The notes under the pieces were generated by a model. That model saw only the letters and a program-made list of their open reading frames with translations. It was not told the origin of the DNA and ran no database searches. A DNA stretch of 64,000 nt from CAVXFL01 sp963761015 (lineage in GTDB: Bacteria > Pseudomonadota > Alphaproteobacteria > Acetobacterales > Acetobacteraceae): contig CAVXFL010000020.1 in NCBI GenBank assembly GCA_963761015.1, forward strand, positions 434,001-498,000, given 5' to 3'. This document shows positions 33,975-44,174 of this stretch, one piece after another; the stretch's first letter is position 1, and each line of letters opens with the position of its first letter. Both the position numbers and the translations under genes were made by a program.

Positions 33975-36626
33975 TCAACCCTGGCGCAGCAGGCCGAGCA
34001 GCAGGTCGATCACCTGCTCCGGCTGTTCCTGCTGCACCCAGTGGCCCGCGCCGTCGAGCAGGTGGGCGCCGACCATCCTTGTGCATGCGCTCTTCCGCAT
34101 CCGCTCGAAGCTGCCGGGCACCTGGTAGGTGCCCCAGTCGCTCTTGCCGGCAATGAACATCGCCGGCACGTCGATCGTGCGGCCGGCGAACAGCATCAGA
34201 TCGGCGTTGGAACGCCCGCTGGTGCGGCAGCGGTAGTGCTGCAACCCGCCCTGAAACCCCGTGCGCTCGGTACTCGCCGCTGTAGACCGCGAGTTCGCGC
34301 TCGGGCGGGGGGGGGGGGGGGGGGTGGTGGTGGTGGTGGTGGTGGGTGGGTGGGGGGGTGGTGATGATGATGATGGTGATGAGTGAGTGAGTGGTGGGTG
34401 GGTGAGTGAGTGAGTGAGTGAGTGAGTGAGTGGTGAGTGAGTGAGTGAGAGAGAGGTGGGGTGGGGGGGGGGGAGTGGGGGGAGTGGGGTGACGGGGAGG
34501 GTGGGTGGTGGCGGCGAGTGGTGGTGGTGGTTGAGAGTGTAGTGAGCGGCGGGGTGGGGCGGGAGAGGTGGTTGAGTGTTGGTGGTTGGTGGATTGGTGG
34601 TTTGGTGGTTGGTGGGTTGGTGGTTGGTGGTTGGGTGGTTGGTGGTGGAGTGGTGGTTGGTGTGGTGGTGGTGAGTGGGTGACGAGAGAGTGATGATGAG
34701 TGGTGGAGAGAGTGGTTGGTGGTTGGTGGAGAGTGGTTGATTGAGTTGATGATGAGGTGGTTGGTGGTGAGCATTGGTGAGTGGGTGAGTGGGTGGCGTG
34801 GGTGAGTGGTCGGTTGGTGAGGTGGGTGCGTGGTTGGTCGGTGGTTGGTGAGTGGTTGGTGGTGAGTGGTGGTTGGTGGCGTCGGTGGTGGCGTCGGTGG
34901 CGTTGGTGGCGTGGATCGGTGGTGGTCGTTGGTGGCGGCGTGCGTTGGTCGTGGTGGCGGTGTTGGTGGCGTTGGTGGTGGTCGGTGGTGGCGGCGTTGG
35001 TGACGTTGGTGGCGTGGCTGTTGGTGGTGGTGGTGGCGGTGGTGGTGGCGTTGGTGACGTTGGTGGCGTTGGTGGAGTTGAGTGGTGTGGTTGGTGGCGG
35101 CGTGGTGGCGTGGCGTTGGTGGCGTGGCGTGGCGTCGTTGGTCGGTGGTGGCGTGGTGGCGTGGTTGGTGGTGGTGGTTGGTGAGTGGTGGTGGTGTGGT
35201 GGCGTTGGTGAGGTGAGTTGGTGACGTTGGTGGCGTCGTTGGTGGCGTTGGTGGCGGTTGGTGGTTGGTGACGTGGTGGGTGGCGTGGTGGCGTTGGTGG
35301 CGTGGTGGCGTTGGTGGTATGGTGGTTGGTGGCGTTGGTGGACGTGGTGGCGGCGGCGGCGTGGTCGGTTGGTGGCGGTGGGTGGCGGCGGCGGCGTTGG
35401 TGGCGGCGTGGTGGCGGGTGGCGGCGGCGTCGTTGGTGGCGGCGGCGTTGGTGGACGATTGGTGACGTTGGTGGTGTGGTGGTTGGTGGTTGGAGTCGGT
35501 TGGTCGGTGGGTGGTTGGTGACGATGGTGGTGCGTTGGTGCGGTCGGTGAGTGGTTGGTCGTTGGTGGCGGCGACGTTGGTGGCGGCGGCGGCGTCGAGT
35601 GATGCGTCGTTGGAGGATGGAGGAGGCGTCGGTGGGTGGCGGTGACGTGGGGCGGCGGCGGCGGCGGCGGCGACCTGGTGGCGAGGGGGACGAGGGGGGG
35701 GGGGTGGGGGGGAGTGAGCGGTGGCGTGAGTGGGGGGGGGGGGGGGGGGGGGGGAGTGGGGGGGGTGGGGGGAGTGGGGGGGGGGGGAGGGGGGAGGGGG
35801 GGGGGGGGGGGCGGGGGAGGGGAGGAGGGGGGGGGAGCCACCGGCAGGCCGCGATGGCCGCCGCCGACGGCATTTCCGGCGCGACCGTTTCGGCCATCGT
35901 CTTGTCGCGTTCCATGATGTAGTAGGTCGGCATCTTGGCCAGCTCGGCGGCGCTCCATGAGGCGAGCCGGAACGGGCGGTTGCCGGGCCAGTCGGCGCTC
36001 TTCATGTGGAAATAGGCGCGCAGGAACGCCTGCACGCCCTGCGGCGCCCGGTGCATGTCCCCGTTCGCCGGCCGCGTGGAGTAATACCACCAGTAATGTT
36101 TTCGCGGCGGATCGAGTTCCGCGAGCCCGGCGTCGGGCTCGCCCCGCGACGGCGCGCCGGGCTTGGCGGGCAGGCCCTCGAACGGCGCGCTCATGATGGC
36201 GACGGAGCGGAACACGTCGGGCCGGATCAGCGCGGCAAGGGCGGCGACCGGCGCGCCGAAATCGTGTCCGGCGACCCCCGCGACCTCGCGATAGCCGAGC
36301 GCGCTCACCAGCGCGAACGCATCGAGCACGACGTTAAACATCCGGAACGAGGCCAGATCGGCGTCGTAGCCGGGGTCCCAGCCGGTCGTGCGGCCGAAGC
36401 CGCGCTGGTCGGGCGCCACCACGTAGTATCCGGCCCCGGCGAGGGCCGGCATCACCTTGCGCCAGGAATAGGCGATTTCGGGGAATCCGTGCAGCAGCAG
36501 GACGCAGGGCTGGCCGGCGCTTCCGGCCTCCAGCACGTGCATCCTGAGCCCGTTCACGTTGTCGACGAACCGCGCGCGGATACCCTCCGGCAGCAGGGTT
36601 GTGTCCAGTGGTTCGACCTCGGGCAT
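33975..36626 (-). pseudogene. Alpha/beta hydrolase (epoxide hydrolase-like), split by 1.5-kb low-complexity tract
   Basis: ATG 36626 begins MPEVEPLDTTLLPEGIRARF. The alpha/beta-hydrolase fold is clear: the oxyanion HGFPEIAYSW, DQRGFGRTTGWD, the nucleophile region AGHDFGAPVAAL, and near the end FIAGKSDWGTYQ and the catalytic His in GAGHWVQQEQPEQ. At 35835 the gene runs into G/T low-complexity DNA and resumes at 34306. Joining 35836 to 34306 recreates CRWLPERELAVYSGEY in frame. A second, single-base shift near 34260 precedes FQGGLQHYRCRTSGRSNADL. Without the tract and indel the protein is about 373 residues, typical of soluble epoxide hydrolases. Confidence 0.85.
34307..35835. repeat. 1529-bp G/T-rich low-complexity tract
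   Basis: Almost pure purine/keto sequence on this strand: poly-G runs at both ends, GTGAGTGA repeats, long drifting GGTGGTGGCGTTGG repeats and further poly-G, with hardly any C outside GCG and little A. No gene is believable; its six-frame translations are Pro/His/Thr or Gly/Trp homopolymers. It sits exactly between two halves of a hydrolase gene that rejoin without loss. This looks like a sequencing or assembly artefact (poly-G read tails) rather than a natural element, although a real G-quadruplex-type expansion cannot be excluded from the sequence. Confidence 0.8.
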
Positions 36627-36712
36627 CGTCACGTCCTCCGAATCGTTTGACCGGCCGCGCGCGCGCTGGCTATGCCGCTCGCCGAACCATCGCACATGAG
36701 GGGAGCGGGCGC

Positions 36713-36997
36713 ATGGCCCTTGATGCCATCGAACACAAGCCGCAATCGGCGGAGCCCGAGGTGGGCGGCATTGCCGCGGACCGGCTGCGCAGCATCGTCG
36801 AGCGCATCGAGCGGCTGGAGGAGGAGCGCCGGGCGCTCGCCGGGGACATCAAGGATATCTATACGGAGGCCAAGTCGGCCGGGTTCGATGCGAAGGTGCT
36901 GCGCGCCCTGATCCGCCTGCGCCGGCAGGAAACGGCCGAGGTCGAGGAGCAGGAAACCCTGCTCGACCTCTACCGCCGCGCGCTCGGCATGGCCTAG
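36713..36997 (+). CDS. gapR: GapR-family DNA-binding protein (DUF2312)
   Basis: 94 residues from ATG 36713. The family core is plain: LRSIVERIERLEEERRALAG, DIKDIYTEAKSAGFDAKVL and RALIRLRRQE. GapR in Caulobacter is a nucleoid-associated protein that clamps overtwisted DNA ahead of replication and transcription and helps topoisomerases. The N-terminal coiled coil and the basic DNA-facing lysines are both visible. Its last 4 bases overlap the convergent histidine kinase gene. Other GapR/DUF2312 paralogues may exist elsewhere in the genome. Confidence 0.9.
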   Translation: MALDAIEHKPQSAEPEVGGIAADRLRSIVERIERLEEERRALAGDIKDIYTEAKSAGFDAKVLRALIRLRRQETAEVEEQETLLDLYRRALGMA

Positions 36998-38347
36998 CCG
37001 CGCCGGAAGGCGAGGCTCACGCAGAGGCCGGGACGAGCGTCGGCGAGGCGCAGGTCCGCGCCGTGCAGGGCGGCGACGGCGGCGACCAGGCTGAGCCCGA
37101 GCCCGCTGCCCGGCGTCGTGCGGCTCTGCTCCAGCCGGTAGAACCGGCGCAGAATGTGCTCGCGCTCCGGTTCCGCCACGCCGGGACCGTTGTCGGCGAC
37201 CGCCAACACGGCGCGGCCGTTCTCGCCGCTCAGCGACAAGCGGATCGCGGTGCCCTCGGGCGTGTGGCGCAGCGCGTTCTCGACGAGATTGACCAGCGCC
37301 TGCGTCAACAGCTCCCGATCGCCTTGCACCGCGATGCCCGGGGCGACCTCGGCGACGAGGGCGTGGCGCTCGTCCTCGGCGACCGGCGCGAACGCCTGGG
37401 CCACCGTTTCGGCGAGCGCGCTCAGATCGACGCGGCGGAACGCGGCGCGCTGCGCCCCCGCTTCCACCTCGGCGATGCGCAGCAGGGCGGCGAACGTGCC
37501 GAGCAGCGCCGTCACGTCGGCCTTGGCGCCCTCCAGCGCGCGCTCGTACTCGGCGGGCGAACTGGCATGCGCGCGCGCGTCCTCCAGCCGCTGGCCGAGG
37601 CGCGACAGCGGCGTGCGCAGGTCGTGCGCGATGTCGGTCGACACCTGGCGCACGCTCTCCATCAGCTCGGCGATGCGGTCGAGCATGCGGTTCAGGGTTT
37701 CGGCGAGCCGGTCCAGATCGTCGCCGGTGCCGCGCACCGGTACGCGTCGCGCGAGATCGCCGCCGATGATCGCCTCCGCCGTGCGCGAAATGGCGTCCAC
37801 CCGCCGCAGGAAATGGTGGCTGAGCCAGGCGCCGCCGATCGCGCCGAGCAATACGGTCGCGCCGATCGCCCAGGCAAAGGCGCCCAGCACCGCCTCTTGC
37901 GCCTCGGCGCCCCGGCGCAGGTCGTCGCCGACCGCGACGACGATCCCGCCGGGCAGCGCAACGGCGAGCGCGCGGAGCGTTTCCGGCTCCTGCTCCTGTC
38001 TTTCCTCGGGGGGCTCGCGTGCCACCAGCCGCATCCAGCCGAGCCGCTTGCCCACCGGCGGAAGCTCGCCGGCCAGCCGGCTCCCGTCCGGGGCCTGCAC
38101 CAGGTAGTCGAGCGCGCCCGGGCCGCGGCCGCGTTTCGTCACGTCCGCGACGAGCTGCGCCAGCCCGCCCGAGCGGGTACTCGTCGGCGAGGTAGCGCAG
38201 TTCGGTCACCACCCGGGCGGCGAGTTGCTGGTCCAGCGCGGCGCGCGTCGTCCAGAACACCACGCCGCCCAGCACGACGGCCGAGGCCGCGAACAGCAGC
38301 AGATAGAGCGCCGCGAACCGGAAGCTCGCGGTGCGGAGGAATCTGAG
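36994..38347 (-). pseudogene. Sensor histidine kinase, frameshifted near N-terminus
   Basis: Main frame (from about 38142 to 36994) has a second membrane helix, a HAMP region (ISRTAEAIIGGDLARRVPV), the H-box VSTDIAHDLRTPLSRL, N-box LVNLVENALRHTP and G-boxes DNGPGVAE and GSGLGLSLV. The first membrane helix (FAALYLLLFAASAVVLGGVV) and the start of the periplasmic sensor lie one phase away; an extra C near 38171 separates them. Start near 38347 is estimated, since no standard start codon is in phase there. It partners the adjacent response regulator in a QseC/PmrB-like two-component system. The ligand is unknown; a neighbouring PepSY protein may be a target. Confidence 0.85.
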
Positions 38348-39037
38348 GCGTCGGCAACTTGGTCCGGCGCGCGCAGCACATAGCCCGCGCCGCGGACGGT
38401 GTGGATCAGCTCCGGGCCGCCCGATTGCGCGAGCTTTTGCCGCAGCCTGCTCATATGCGTCTCGACGATGTTGGTCTTGGGATCGAAATGGAACTCCCAG
38501 ACCGATCTCCAGCAGCATGGTGCGGGTGACCACCTGCTCGGCGTTGCGCATCAGGTATTCGAGCAACTGGAATTCGCGCGGCTGCAGGTCGATGCGATGG
38601 CCGCCGCGCGTGACCGTGCGCTTGAGCAGGTCCATCTCCAGGTCGGCCACGCGCAGCACCGTTGGCACGTCGACGAGCGGCGGACGGCGCGCGAGCGCGT
38701 TCACGCGGGCGAGCAACTCGGCGAACGCGAAGGGCTTCACCAGGTAGTCGTCGCCGCCGGCGTCGAGCCCGCGCACCCGGTCGCCGACCCCGCCGAGCGC
38801 GGTGAGGAACAAGACGGGCGTGCGCACGCCGGCGGCGCGCAGGGTCCGGACGAGTCCGAGCCCCTCCGTGCCGGGCAGCATGCGATCGACGATCAGCACG
38901 TCGTGCTCGGCGGCGCCGGCGAGGAACAGGCCGTCGCGGCCATTGGCGGCGTGATCGACGACATGGCCGTGCTCCCGCAGCCCGCGGGCGACGAAGTCGG
39001 CGGTTTCCTGGTCATCTTCGATGAGCAGTATCTTCAC
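38345..39037 (-). pseudogene. OmpR-family response regulator, frameshifted near C-terminus
   Basis: ATG 39037 begins MKILLIEDDQETADFVARGL. The receiver domain has the acidic pocket, phospho-acceptor Asp in LIVDRMLPG, the Thr in FLTALGG and the Lys in YLVKPFAF. The winged-helix output domain starts LRVADLEMDLLKRTV. Near 38503 one extra base shifts the frame; the repaired part VWEFHFDPKTNIVETHMSRL continues to RGAGYVLRAPDQ. The 3' limit is estimated, because the expected stop near 38345 is also lost. It lies directly upstream of the kinase. It probably regulates transcription, perhaps of the neighbouring PepSY and COG4705 genes. Confidence 0.86.
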
Positions 39038-39067
39038 CGCGACCTCGTCGCCCGCCGCCGCTCGCGG

Positions 39068-39388
39068 CTAGTCCTGCTCGGGGCCGGCGTGCGTGCCCAG
39101 GATCTTGCCGCTGTTGGCGTCGATCACCACGGTCTGCACGCCCTTGGGTCCGTTCGTCTCGACCGAGATCACGGCCTTCCCGTGCTCCACATCCGCGCCG
39201 GCGTCATAGGCCTGGCCGCCGGTGTGCTGCTCGGCGAGGGTAATGGCCTGCGGCAGCGTGAGTTTCGCGTGCTGCAGTGCTGTCGCCTCGCGGCTTTCCC
39301 CGGACGTGGCCGCATGGGCGACCGGACCGGCGAGGCCGCCCGTGGCGAGCAACCCGGCAAGGGCGAGAGTGGCGAAGTTTCTGTGCAT
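39068..39388 (-). CDS. PepSY-domain secreted protein
   Basis: 106 residues with a Sec signal peptide (FATLALAGLLATGGLAGPVAHA). One PepSY domain covers residues 44-100 (LPQAITLAEQHTGGQAYDA, then AVISVETNGPKGVQTVVIDA and GKILGTH). PepSY domains are small periplasmic modules often next to two-component systems, thought to bind peptides or inhibit peptidases. It ends 30 bases upstream of the response regulator gene on the same strand and is probably part of its regulon. Confidence 0.88.
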   Translation of the reverse strand: MHRNFATLALAGLLATGGLAGPVAHAATSGESREATALQHAKLTLPQAITLAEQHTGGQAYDAGADVEHGKAVISVETNGPKGVQTVVIDANSGKILGTHAGPEQD

Positions 39389-39504
39389 GATGCAAGTCTC
39401 CTTCAGCAGCCCGACGCAGCGCCGGGCCCGAAGCCGATAATGGCGCGCGGCAGGTTGGGCCGGTTGGTCCGTCGCTATACGAAGCCCCAAGGGTCGGCGG
39501 GGCG

Positions 39505-40312
39505 TCATGCCCGTTCCACCACCTCGCCCGGATGCGTGCCCGCGCGCTGGGGCAGCACGAACACGCACAGCAGGATGAACGCCGCGATCACCACCGAGGC
39601 GAGCGGGCGGCTCAGCGCCAGCCCGCCGTGGCTCACCGGCTTGTCGAGGAAATCGCCCACCGTGGCGCCGAGCGGGCGGGTCAGGATGAAGGCCACCCAG
39701 AACAGCAGCACGCGCGAGACATCGGTCCAGAAATACAGCGCGGCAACCACGGCCAGTCCCGCCGCGAAGACCAGCGCGCCGCCCTCGTAGCCGAGCCCGC
39801 CGGTGTCGGCCAGCCAGTCGCCGAGCGCGGTGCCGAGCGTCTGCGAGAAGGTGATCGCCGCCCAGTAGAACGCTTCCACCTTCGGCGTGCTGACGGTGTT
39901 CACCGAAATCGTGCCCTGCGACCAGTACCAGAGGCCGAGCACGGCGATCAGGCAAACCAGCAGCAGCGACGACCCGCCGGTATAGCCGATGCCGAGCGAG
40001 CGGTCGGCGAAATCGGCCATCGTGGTGCCGAACGTCGTTGAGGCGACGATCGTGGCCCAGTACCAGTACCGGGTGGAATCGCTTGGCGATGATCTGCGCC
40101 GCGACCAGCACCACGAGCACGCCGGCGAACAGGGCGGTGCCGGCGAGATAGCCCCAGTTCAAGGTCATGGTGACGGAATCGCCACCGGTCTCGCCGAGCG
40201 TGGTCGCCGCGACCTTGATGATCCAGAAGATCAGGGTGACTTCGGGGACCTTGCTCAACGCGGCATGAATCGTTCGGTCCACCGTGGCCGGCGGCTGAAA
40301 CAGCGCTTGCAT
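39505..40312 (-). pseudogene. COG4705-like multi-pass membrane protein, frameshifted
   Basis: ATG 40312 starts MQALFQPPATVDRTIHAAL, then KVPEVTLIFWIIKVAATTLG and LAGTALFAGVLVVLVAAQII. At about 40066 one extra base shifts the frame; the continuation YWYWATIVASTTFGTTMADF leads to the rest of the protein, which ends at 39505. Repaired length is about 268 residues with seven or more helices and internal repeats of the KVxxTTxGxxxGD type. Proteins of this kind are uncharacterised predicted transporters often found near PepSY proteins and two-component systems, as here. Confidence 0.8.
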
Positions 40313-40569
40313 CGTCGTGCAACCCTCGATTGGGAGGCGGGCGGATGCCCCGCAGGCTCGAAGTTAGGGAGCGCGCGGTTGAATGACATCCGCCCACGGA
40401 TTGAGGATTCCCAATGTAGGACCGCAGACGCGCACCGCGCGGGGCTCACGGACAACTCGCCTGTTGCGGGTAAGCGGTGCGCGGACGTAACATCCGCGCT
40501 CGCCGGGGGTCTTCCTGACCGCCCGCGCGGCCGTCCGGGAGAAGCAAGCAGCCGAAACAGGAGAGATCC

Positions 40570-40917
40570 ATGCCAGCTATCGTGACCGCGACGGTCATCC
40601 GTTGGCGCGTCGTGGACCGAGCGGGTCATCAGGGCGATCACTGCGTCCCGTGCGTCGCCTTCGAGGATTGCGAAATGGACTGCTTCTACATCGGCGAGGG
40701 CGGTAACGTTCCCGACCAGTCGCCGATCATCGCCCAGTACATATTGAAGAAAATCAAGGCCAATCCGCAGGTAAACCGCGACCAGTTGCTGAGCGACGCC
40801 GCGAACGGCTTGCTTCAGGTGGTGGTCCATAACCGCGTCACCGTAGCGCCGCCGCCCGTGCCGGTGGGACCGTTTGCGTCCCCGCCGGCGGGGCCCACGC
40901 CAAAGCCCCCCAGGTAG
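40570..40917 (+). CDS. Hypothetical protein, Pro-rich tail
   Basis: 115 residues from ATG 40570 with a GGAGAG ribosome binding site. Residues 1-90 look globular (ATVIRWRVVDRAGHQGDHCV, DCEMDCFYIGEGG, ILKKIKANPQVNRDQLLSDA); the last 25 are Pro-rich. Four cysteines sit in the first half (CVPC, DCEMDC). No family recognised. It ends 9 bases before the acetoacetate-decarboxylase-like gene, so it is probably co-transcribed with it. Confidence 0.65.
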   Translation: MPAIVTATVIRWRVVDRAGHQGDHCVPCVAFEDCEMDCFYIGEGGNVPDQSPIIAQYILKKIKANPQVNRDQLLSDAANGLLQVVVHNRVTVAPPPVPVGPFASPPAGPTPKPPR

Positions 40918-40926
40918 TCGCTCCCC

Positions 40927-42072
40927 ATGCCGGCGGAACCGGGCGACCTGCTGAGCACGCGGAACGTCTATCGCCTCGTCGACAACTACGTCCGCTTCGT
41001 CGAGGATGTGTGGGGCCGGTACTGGAACGTGGCCGCGAGCAGCCTTCGGCGGGCGGTCCGCATCGTCGAGCAGGGCACGCTCCAGCCGTTCAACGCCGAG
41101 CGCCTGTTCGCCAGACTGGCCAGCGAATACGCGAATTGCATTTCCGGCCTGGCGACCAGCGCGCCGATGGCCGCCGAACTGGCGGCGGGCAGAATGCCCG
41201 GCGAGGCAGCGTACGTCCCGGGCCAGGACCAGCCGTTCACGCGCGGCGAAGCGCCTCGCCCGCTCGGGACATTGTGCGAATTGGCGGGAGACGGAGCCGA
41301 CGGGCCGCGCACCGTCGCACTGCCCGCGCGCATCGTCGACGCCTCGCAGGGCTGGGCCGTTTACGTGGTCTCCGGCGACACCGCCGTCTCGGTACTCGGG
41401 TCCGCCGCCGATGTGGTGACCCCGTTCGACATTGGCGGCCGGCGAACCTTGCTCGCCGTCCTCGGCCTTGACCATAGGGTCAGCGACCTCGGCTCCTACC
41501 AGGAGATCGCGCTCGCGCTTGCCGTCACGCCGGGCAACGACCAAGCGCGTCCGCCCGGCGCCATGTTCGTCGGCATCGGCGTGAGCGGGGCCTTCTCGCG
41601 CGACGCGGGACGGGACATCTGGGGCATCCGGAAGACCTACAACCCGCAGCTTTCGGCGTCCTACTCACCGGGGCAAGCGCGGTTCGGCATCCTCGATGCG
41701 ATCCCCGGCGCGCTCACACTCGGCTTCCCGCGCTTCGGGACCTGGCGCTCGGCCAACGTACCGCTGCTGATCTATTCGCGGCCCGCAAGCGCGAGCGCCG
41801 GGAACGCGCCCACGCTGTTCTCGCGCATGACGCTCGGGGGTCAGGGCGAGGGCGTGCAGATCGGCGGCTCGGTCTCGATCCGGCTCGGCACCGCCAATCC
41901 CGCCGGCTGCGTCTGCCAGGGCGCGCTGGACCAGTGCCTCTGCGCAACGCTCGAGCGCTTCGAGGTGAAGGATCGGCTGCCGGCGGCGAACGGCTGGACC
42001 GAGCATATGACGGCCGCGCTGGACGCGCCACGTGCGCTCGCGCCTCAACCGTTGGGAAACAGCGCCCGATAG
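40927..42072 (+). CDS. Acetoacetate-decarboxylase-fold protein with helical phasin-like N-terminus
   Basis: 381 residues. Residues 10-95 are amphipathic helices (YRLVDNYVRFVEDVWGRYW, then ERLFARLASEYANCISGL) resembling phasins. Residues 130-360 look like the acetoacetate decarboxylase superfamily: LGSYQEIALALAV carries the conserved Glu near 193, and GRDIWGIRKTYNPQL places a lysine (about K236) where the Schiff-base Lys of the family lies. Whether it decarboxylates is unknown. The last 28 bases overlap the convergent FAD oxidoreductase gene. The neighbours suggest an isoprenoid or lipid-associated pathway. The assignment rests on motif likeness only. Confidence 0.6.
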   Translation: MPAEPGDLLSTRNVYRLVDNYVRFVEDVWGRYWNVAASSLRRAVRIVEQGTLQPFNAERLFARLASEYANCISGLATSAPMAAELAAGRMPGEAAYVPGQDQPFTRGEAPRPLGTLCELAGDGADGPRTVALPARIVDASQGWAVYVVSGDTAVSVLGSAADVVTPFDIGGRRTLLAVLGLDHRVSDLGSYQEIALALAVTPGNDQARPPGAMFVGIGVSGAFSRDAGRDIWGIRKTYNPQLSASYSPGQARFGILDAIPGALTLGFPRFGTWRSANVPLLIYSRPASASAGNAPTLFSRMTLGGQGEGVQIGGSVSIRLGTANPAGCVCQGALDQCLCATLERFEVKDRLPAANGWTEHMTAALDAPRALAPQPLGNSAR

Positions 42073-43638
42073 GCTTTCCCGAGCGCCCCGCCGGCCATCG
42101 ACATCGCCGCGGCCGCGCCAACCAGCGGCGCGCCGGCGACGACCATCGCCTCCACCAGCGGTGCAGGATAGGTGTCCGGCCACTGCATCGTGATGGGCGC
42201 GCCGAGCCCGTGCCGGCGCCGCACCGCTTCGGCGGCCTGCAAGCCGCTCGCGACCGCGCCCTCGACGGTGACCACATCGATCGGCGTGCGGCAGAAATCC
42301 CCGGCGATGAACAGGTTCGGAATGGCCGTCGTCGCGGTCGGCCGATAATGCCAACTGCCGACCTGGTTGATGAACAACTCCTCGCCGACATTCGTCTTGA
42401 GGTGGGTGCGGTGCGGCTCCAGGTCGGCGTCCTCGAAGCGCACGAACCGCTTCAGCTCGGCAATCATCAATTCGATGATCTGCTCGTCGCGGTAATTGAC
42501 CAGGATCTTGGCGTCCGAGGCGATCACGTCCAGGAACGTGCCGCCGTCCCAGTCCCGCCAGATCTGGGCATTGTCGAGGAAGCTGAGATCGAATTGCGAC
42601 CCGAGCAGCAGCGCGACGCCCTGCGGGATGCCGGGAAGCCGGCGGTTGAAGTACAGTTCGAGCGATATCATCGGCTCGGAGCGCAGCCGATGCACGTCCG
42701 CCAGCGCCGGCGCGCGCCGCACCACGTCCAGGCTGATCAGCTCGGCCAGGGGGCCCGGCGGAATGGCCAGGATCACGTCCCCGTTCACGACCACGTCGTA
42801 GGTGTAGCTCGGATGCACGCGGTCGCCCCGGCGGGGGGTTCGCCGACGCGGCATGGCGCCGACCCCGAGCCGGTCGATGCGCCCGGTTTCGGTCGAAAGG
42901 CCGAGTTCCCGCACGCCGGCCAGCATCTGCAGGTCGAGCCTGCCCCAACTCCCGTTTCCCGCTCGCGTTTCCAGATGCGAACGCCAGGGGGCGAACAGCG
43001 CTTCGGCGGTGTTGCCGTCCAGGAGCCAGGTGGAGGGCTCGGGCAGGCGGAAGCCGTAGGCGAGCCAGGAGCGATAGCTGCGGGCGGAGCTGAGATAGGT
43101 CGGGCAGGCGAAGGCTTCGGCCAGATTGCGCGAATGGCTCTCGATCGCGGTCTCGGTCGCGTAGGGTCGGGCCGACAGGAAGGCGTAGACGCTGGATTTC
43201 TCCAGCATATCGCCGCGCAGCATCGGCGCGCTGAGCAGGTCGAGCAACGAGTAGCCGTAGACGAAGGCGCTGGCGGGATCGGAGACGCCCGCGAACAGAT
43301 TGCGCCACGCCGTCCACGGCGAGCCGACATTGGCGAGCTGATACGCCTTGCCGTATTGTTCGGGCTTCAGATGGCTGATGACCGGCATCGGCACGAACCG
43401 CCGCCGCACGCCGATTTCGTCCATGAGTCGCCCAGAAATTGTGGTACCAGTTCGTGTACTGGTGGTAACAGTGCTCGTGCCAGTCCGGCTGGCCGGCGTC
43501 GTGGCAGGCGCCGAGCTTGCCGCCGAGGAAATCGTTGGCCTCCAGCAAGGTCACGTCGAACCCGCGCTCCAGCAATCGATGCGCCGCCGCAAGCCCGGCG
43601 ACGCCTGCGCCGACAACGATCACCTCGGGCATATCCAC
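42045..43638 (-). pseudogene. FAD-dependent oxidoreductase (phytoene desaturase/amine oxidase-like), frameshifted
   Basis: ATG 43638 starts MDMPEVIVVGAGVAGLAAAH, a dinucleotide-binding motif, then FDVTLLEANDFLGGKLG. At about 43428 an extra G in TGGG shifts the frame; the repaired continuation RLMDEIGVRRRFVPMPVISH runs to the end. The C-terminal FAD motif is visible (NLFIAGDFCRTPIDVVTVEGAVASG). Repaired length is about 530 residues. The family includes desaturases, hydroxysqualene dehydroxylase and related isoprenoid-modifying flavoproteins. With a polyprenyl synthase 1.2 kb away, an isoprenoid substrate is plausible but unproven. The C-terminus has a hydrophobic Ala-rich segment. Confidence 0.82.
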
Positions 43639-43712
43639 CTCGGGTTCGTGAGGGTAAGCTCGTTCGCTTTCGTGTTGTTCTACGCGGAGCCGCCTCGAAC
43701 GGAGGGATTCCC

Positions 43713-44051
43713 TTGGGCCCGGATTACCGTAACATGTTTTGCGCGCTGGTCGCGATGCAATCGGCCGCGTTCGGCGCCGCGCTCGCCACCGGCGGCCGAT
43801 GCGCGGAGTTCGCGCTACGCCAGACCGGGCTCGGCGTGCAGAGCGCCTTTGATGCCCTGCGCGCGCCCGCGGGGATGCGGCAGCGCGCGTGGGAGGACGC
43901 CATGCAGTGTTTCTGGGAACAGGACATGCAGGCCGCCCGCCTCATCGCGGGCCTGCCGCGGCTCTGGACGATGCTGTTCCTCGGCGAACTGGATCGCATC
44001 CGCGGCCCCCGAGCGGCCCCGCCTGCCGGCGATTTCGGCGCGGGCGCGTAG
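43713..44051 (+). CDS. Small helical, phasin-like protein
   Basis: 112 residues from TTG 43713, preceded by GGAGGGA at a good distance; ATG 43734 is the alternative. The sequence is mostly helix (FCALVAMQSAAFGAALATGG, AEFALRQTGLGVQSAFDALR, AMQCFWEQDMQAARLIAGLP), of the size and amphipathic build of short phasin-like proteins. No strict family match. It is divergent from the FAD oxidoreductase and upstream of a second similar protein and a polyprenyl synthase, all on the plus strand. Confidence 0.6.
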   Translation: MGPDYRNMFCALVAMQSAAFGAALATGGRCAEFALRQTGLGVQSAFDALRAPAGMRQRAWEDAMQCFWEQDMQAARLIAGLPRLWTMLFLGELDRIRGPRAAPPAGDFGAGA

Positions 44052-44174
44052 TCCCGGACGGGAGCGCATCGGACCGGCGGCGTCTCGTTTGTAATCCGTT
44101 TCCCTTCGGGTGTAGCGTGCCGGTCGCGAACAGCTTCCATTCTCGGGCGAAACGAAGCGCGATGTCAGAATCCG

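Noticed and set aside
34307..35835. Telomere-like or recombination hot-spot repeat
   Set aside because: Repeats drift without a fixed unit and both edges are poly-G; artefact is more likely than a biological element.
33865..36695. Long Pro/His/Thr-rich and Gly/Trp-rich proteins in the G/T tract
   Set aside because: Translations of low-complexity DNA; only the flanking hydrolase halves are credible.
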